From contig NZ_BBXG01000007.1 of NCBI RefSeq assembly GCF_001570605.1, forward strand, positions 366,042 through 430,041: a stretch of DNA of 64,000 nt. Reading direction: 5' to 3'. Positions 56,374 to 64,000 of this stretch are shown in pieces. The notes beneath the pieces were generated by a model. It saw only the letters and a program-made list of their open reading frames with translations, was not told the DNA's origin and ran no database searches. Position 1 is the stretch's first letter, and every line of letters begins with the position of its first letter. Origin of the DNA: Herbidospora cretacea. GTDB lineage: Bacteria > Actinomycetota > Actinomycetes > Streptosporangiales > Streptosporangiaceae. Position numbers and translations under genes: made by a program.

Positions 56374-56883
56374 GTGGCCAGGATCCGCCGTGAGGCCCCC
56401 CGCCGTCTCAACCTGGCCCTGCTGGCCGCCGTCGTCCTGCTCGGCGCCGCCGCCGGATGGATGTGGATGCTCAGAGCTAGCGCCCTGGCCCGGCAGGCCG
56501 ACGAGGCCGCCGCCGTGGCCGCCGCCTCCACCCACGCCGTCAGCCTGATCTCGCTCGACCACCGCACTTTCGACACCGCCTTCCGCCGGGTGCTGTCGAC
56601 CTCGACGGGGGAGACCCGGGCCCGCTACGAACGCGACCAGGCCGAGGCGCGGGCGACCGTGATGAAGGACAAGGTGCTGCAGACGGGGGTGCTGCGGGGC
56701 GCCGGGCTCGCGTCGATGAATCCCGAGGGGACCAGCGCCCAGGTGCTCGTGGTCGCCGACGTCATGATCGAGTTCACCGGGCGCGAGGGCGACAAGCCGG
56801 CGGAGCGGTTCTACCGCTGGCGCATGGACATGGCCAAACAGGGCGGTCAGTGGCTGGTCGCGACGGCCGAGCTGGTGCCGTGA
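56374..56883 (+). CDS. Mce-associated-like single-pass membrane protein
   Basis: 169 residues. A basic N terminus and one helix (about 12-33) precede an extracytoplasmic domain with SLDHRTFDTAFRRVLSTSTGETRARY, a pattern of Mce-associated (VirB8-fold) proteins, and a final GGQWLVATAELVP strand. GTG 56374 lies 7 bases after TACAAT, so the message may have a very short leader. It overlaps the next gene by 1 base (TGATG). No mce genes are nearby. Confidence 0.72.
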   Translation: MARIRREAPRRLNLALLAAVVLLGAAAGWMWMLRASALARQADEAAAVAAASTHAVSLISLDHRTFDTAFRRVLSTSTGETRARYERDQAEARATVMKDKVLQTGVLRGAGLASMNPEGTSAQVLVVADVMIEFTGREGDKPAERFYRWRMDMAKQGGQWLVATAELVP

Positions 56884-57389
56884 TGGCCGTCGTCCAGCGC
56901 GCGCTGCGGCTGACCTCGCTGCTCGCCGTCCTGGCCGTGGTGGCGCTGGGCGCGCTCGGCTGGCTGTATCTGGACCTCAGACGAGCTCAGGAGACCTCGG
57001 TCGCGGCCGCGGAGGCCGCTCAGGCGGCCAGGGCCTACGCGGCCGACATGCTCTCCTACGACCACCGGACGATCGAGGCCGACCTGGCCAGGGCCCGCAG
57101 CCACGCCACCGGCCCGCTGGCCGACCACTACGCCAACCTGGCGAGCACGTTCGTCCCTCAGGTGGTCAGCCAGCGGAAGGTCCAGCAGGCGACCGTGGCC
57201 GCCGTGGCGGTGGAGGAGGCCAGCCCCGAAAGGGTCAAAGTGCTGGTTTTCCTGAACACGACCACAAGCCGGACAGAGCAGCCGGCGGAGGTCGTACAGA
57301 ACAGAGCGCGCCTGGTCATGGTGGTTACGGACGGTCGCTGGCTGGTGTCCGGGCTGTCGACGCTGATCGGCAACACGCCCATCCGGTGA
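56883..57389 (+). CDS. Mce-associated-like single-pass membrane protein
   Basis: 168 residues, paralogous to the preceding one: one N-terminal helix (about 9-29), then MLSYDHRTIEADLARARSHATGPLADHY and a final DGRWLVSGLSTL. The fold class suggests a stabilising partner of a membrane complex. It is translationally coupled to the upstream gene. Between it and rpoB lies a 444-base non-coding region. Confidence 0.72.
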   Translation: MAVVQRALRLTSLLAVLAVVALGALGWLYLDLRRAQETSVAAAEAAQAARAYAADMLSYDHRTIEADLARARSHATGPLADHYANLASTFVPQVVSQRKVQQATVAAVAVEEASPERVKVLVFLNTTTSRTEQPAEVVQNRARLVMVVTDGRWLVSGLSTLIGNTPIR

Positions 57390-57833
57390 GCCGCGCGACC
57401 CAATTGTTAGTCACGGTTGTGTTTTGGTTTGGGCGTCGCAGGGAAAGTCCAGGGCGTCGGAAGGTCGATCAACGGTCATCGTTGGGCCTTCCGTGTGACA
57501 GAGCGTTAGCGGACTCAGGTCGAGGGTATCGACTGGGCTCGGCGGGTTGTCGTCAGGGCTACGCAACCGGCGGTCGTCTCACGGAAGGGAAAAACCCAGC
57601 GTGCTGGCCATTGGTTAGCCGAAATGTCGTCTCTCGGGCTTGACGTTTGAGCCCAGACGGGTGATGCTGCCAGCAACGTGGAGCGCAGAGCGAGAGCGGA
57701 GTGGACAGGTGTATGCCCATCGGCTACACTGCCCCTTTGCGCTGCCCTTTGACGACCGTTTCTCTGAGTAACCTCGCTTTCTGGTCGTCTGGCGTGCGTG
57801 TAGTCAGTCCGCGAGCCCTCGGAAGGACATCTG
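57390..57833 (+). other. 444-base non-coding region upstream of rpoB
   Basis: No gene is supported. It holds a hairpin at 57458-57493 (CGGAAGG/CCTTCCG plus CAACG/CGTTG) that may end the membrane-protein operon, a short inverted repeat GGGCT/AGCCC at about 57638-57656, and the rpoB promoter at 57702-57730 listed separately. The first 60 bases are unusually T-rich for this genome. Confidence 0.6.
57702..57730 (+). promoter_or_regulatory. promoter of rpoB-rpoC
   Basis: TGGACA and TACACT are separated by exactly 17 bases, the best sigma-70-type match in the region. The -10 ends 103 bases before the rpoB start, leaving a leader of about 97 bases that contains the GGAAGGA ribosome-binding site. 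Confidence 0.7.
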
Positions 57834-61298
<3,465 letters not shown>

Positions 61299-61313
61299 GG
61301 GGGAATTTAGTAC

Positions 61314-64000
<2,687 letters not shown>

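Overview
The window is high-GC DNA (strong G/C third positions, many GTG and some TTG starts, short leaders) from an actinomycete, most likely of the Streptosporangiales. The right-hand 13 kb is the conserved tRNA-Trp, secE, nusG, rplK, rplA, lipoprotein, rplJ, rplL, rpoB, rpoC block of that lineage. No insertion sequence, integrase or CRISPR array was seen.

Positions 1-8286 are the accessory part and the most interesting. They form a FxSxx-COOH type cyclophane RiPP locus: a 46-residue precursor peptide missing from simple gene lists (fxsA, 2942-3082, minus), a divergent NB-ARC/TPR protein (fxsT), a radical SAM/SPASM maturase (fxsB) and an overlapping HExxH peptide-hydroxylase-like protein. 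Directly downstream of fxsA, on the same strand, lie a SIR2-domain protein and a STAND ATPase/TPR protein that overlap by 4 bases and run off the left edge. Peptide, NADase-like domain and STAND NTPases together suggest an immunity or signalling system, with SIR2 standing where the TIR-like FxsC protein often stands.

8363-29814 is mixed chromosomal content: a SigJ-type sigma factor with an AhpD-like partner, a CbiMQO cobalt/nickel ECF transporter behind a Fur-family-like palindrome, a K+ channel, an SDR/enoyl-CoA hydratase pair, a rhomboid protease, a BlaI-type repressor, serC, citrate synthase, pdxH, an MFS exporter preceded by four DnaA-box-like repeats, ideR, a PAS/GAF/SpoIIE/HATPase phosphatase, an unknown three-gene membrane operon and an acyl-CoA dehydrogenase.

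29956-35748 is a cell-surface island: three secreted proteins with Pro/Thr/Ser-rich stalks and a shared unorthodox C-terminal signal (TPxGGxATG, hydrophobic helix, Arg-rich tail), interleaved with two class F-type sortases. Then come a protein of unknown function, a thiolase, a two-component system, a methyltransferase, two tandem NB-ARC/TPR proteins, three ECF sigma factors each followed by a putative membrane anti-sigma protein (one with a PASTA domain), adenosine deaminase and an aspartate-type aminotransferase.

The ribosomal/RNA polymerase block has visible control elements: a tRNA promoter, structured leaders before rplK and rplA, an L10 leader with an internal terminator, strong terminators after rplA and rplL, and a good promoter 104 bases upstream of rpoB. 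All seven convergent gene pairs in the window overlap or abut.
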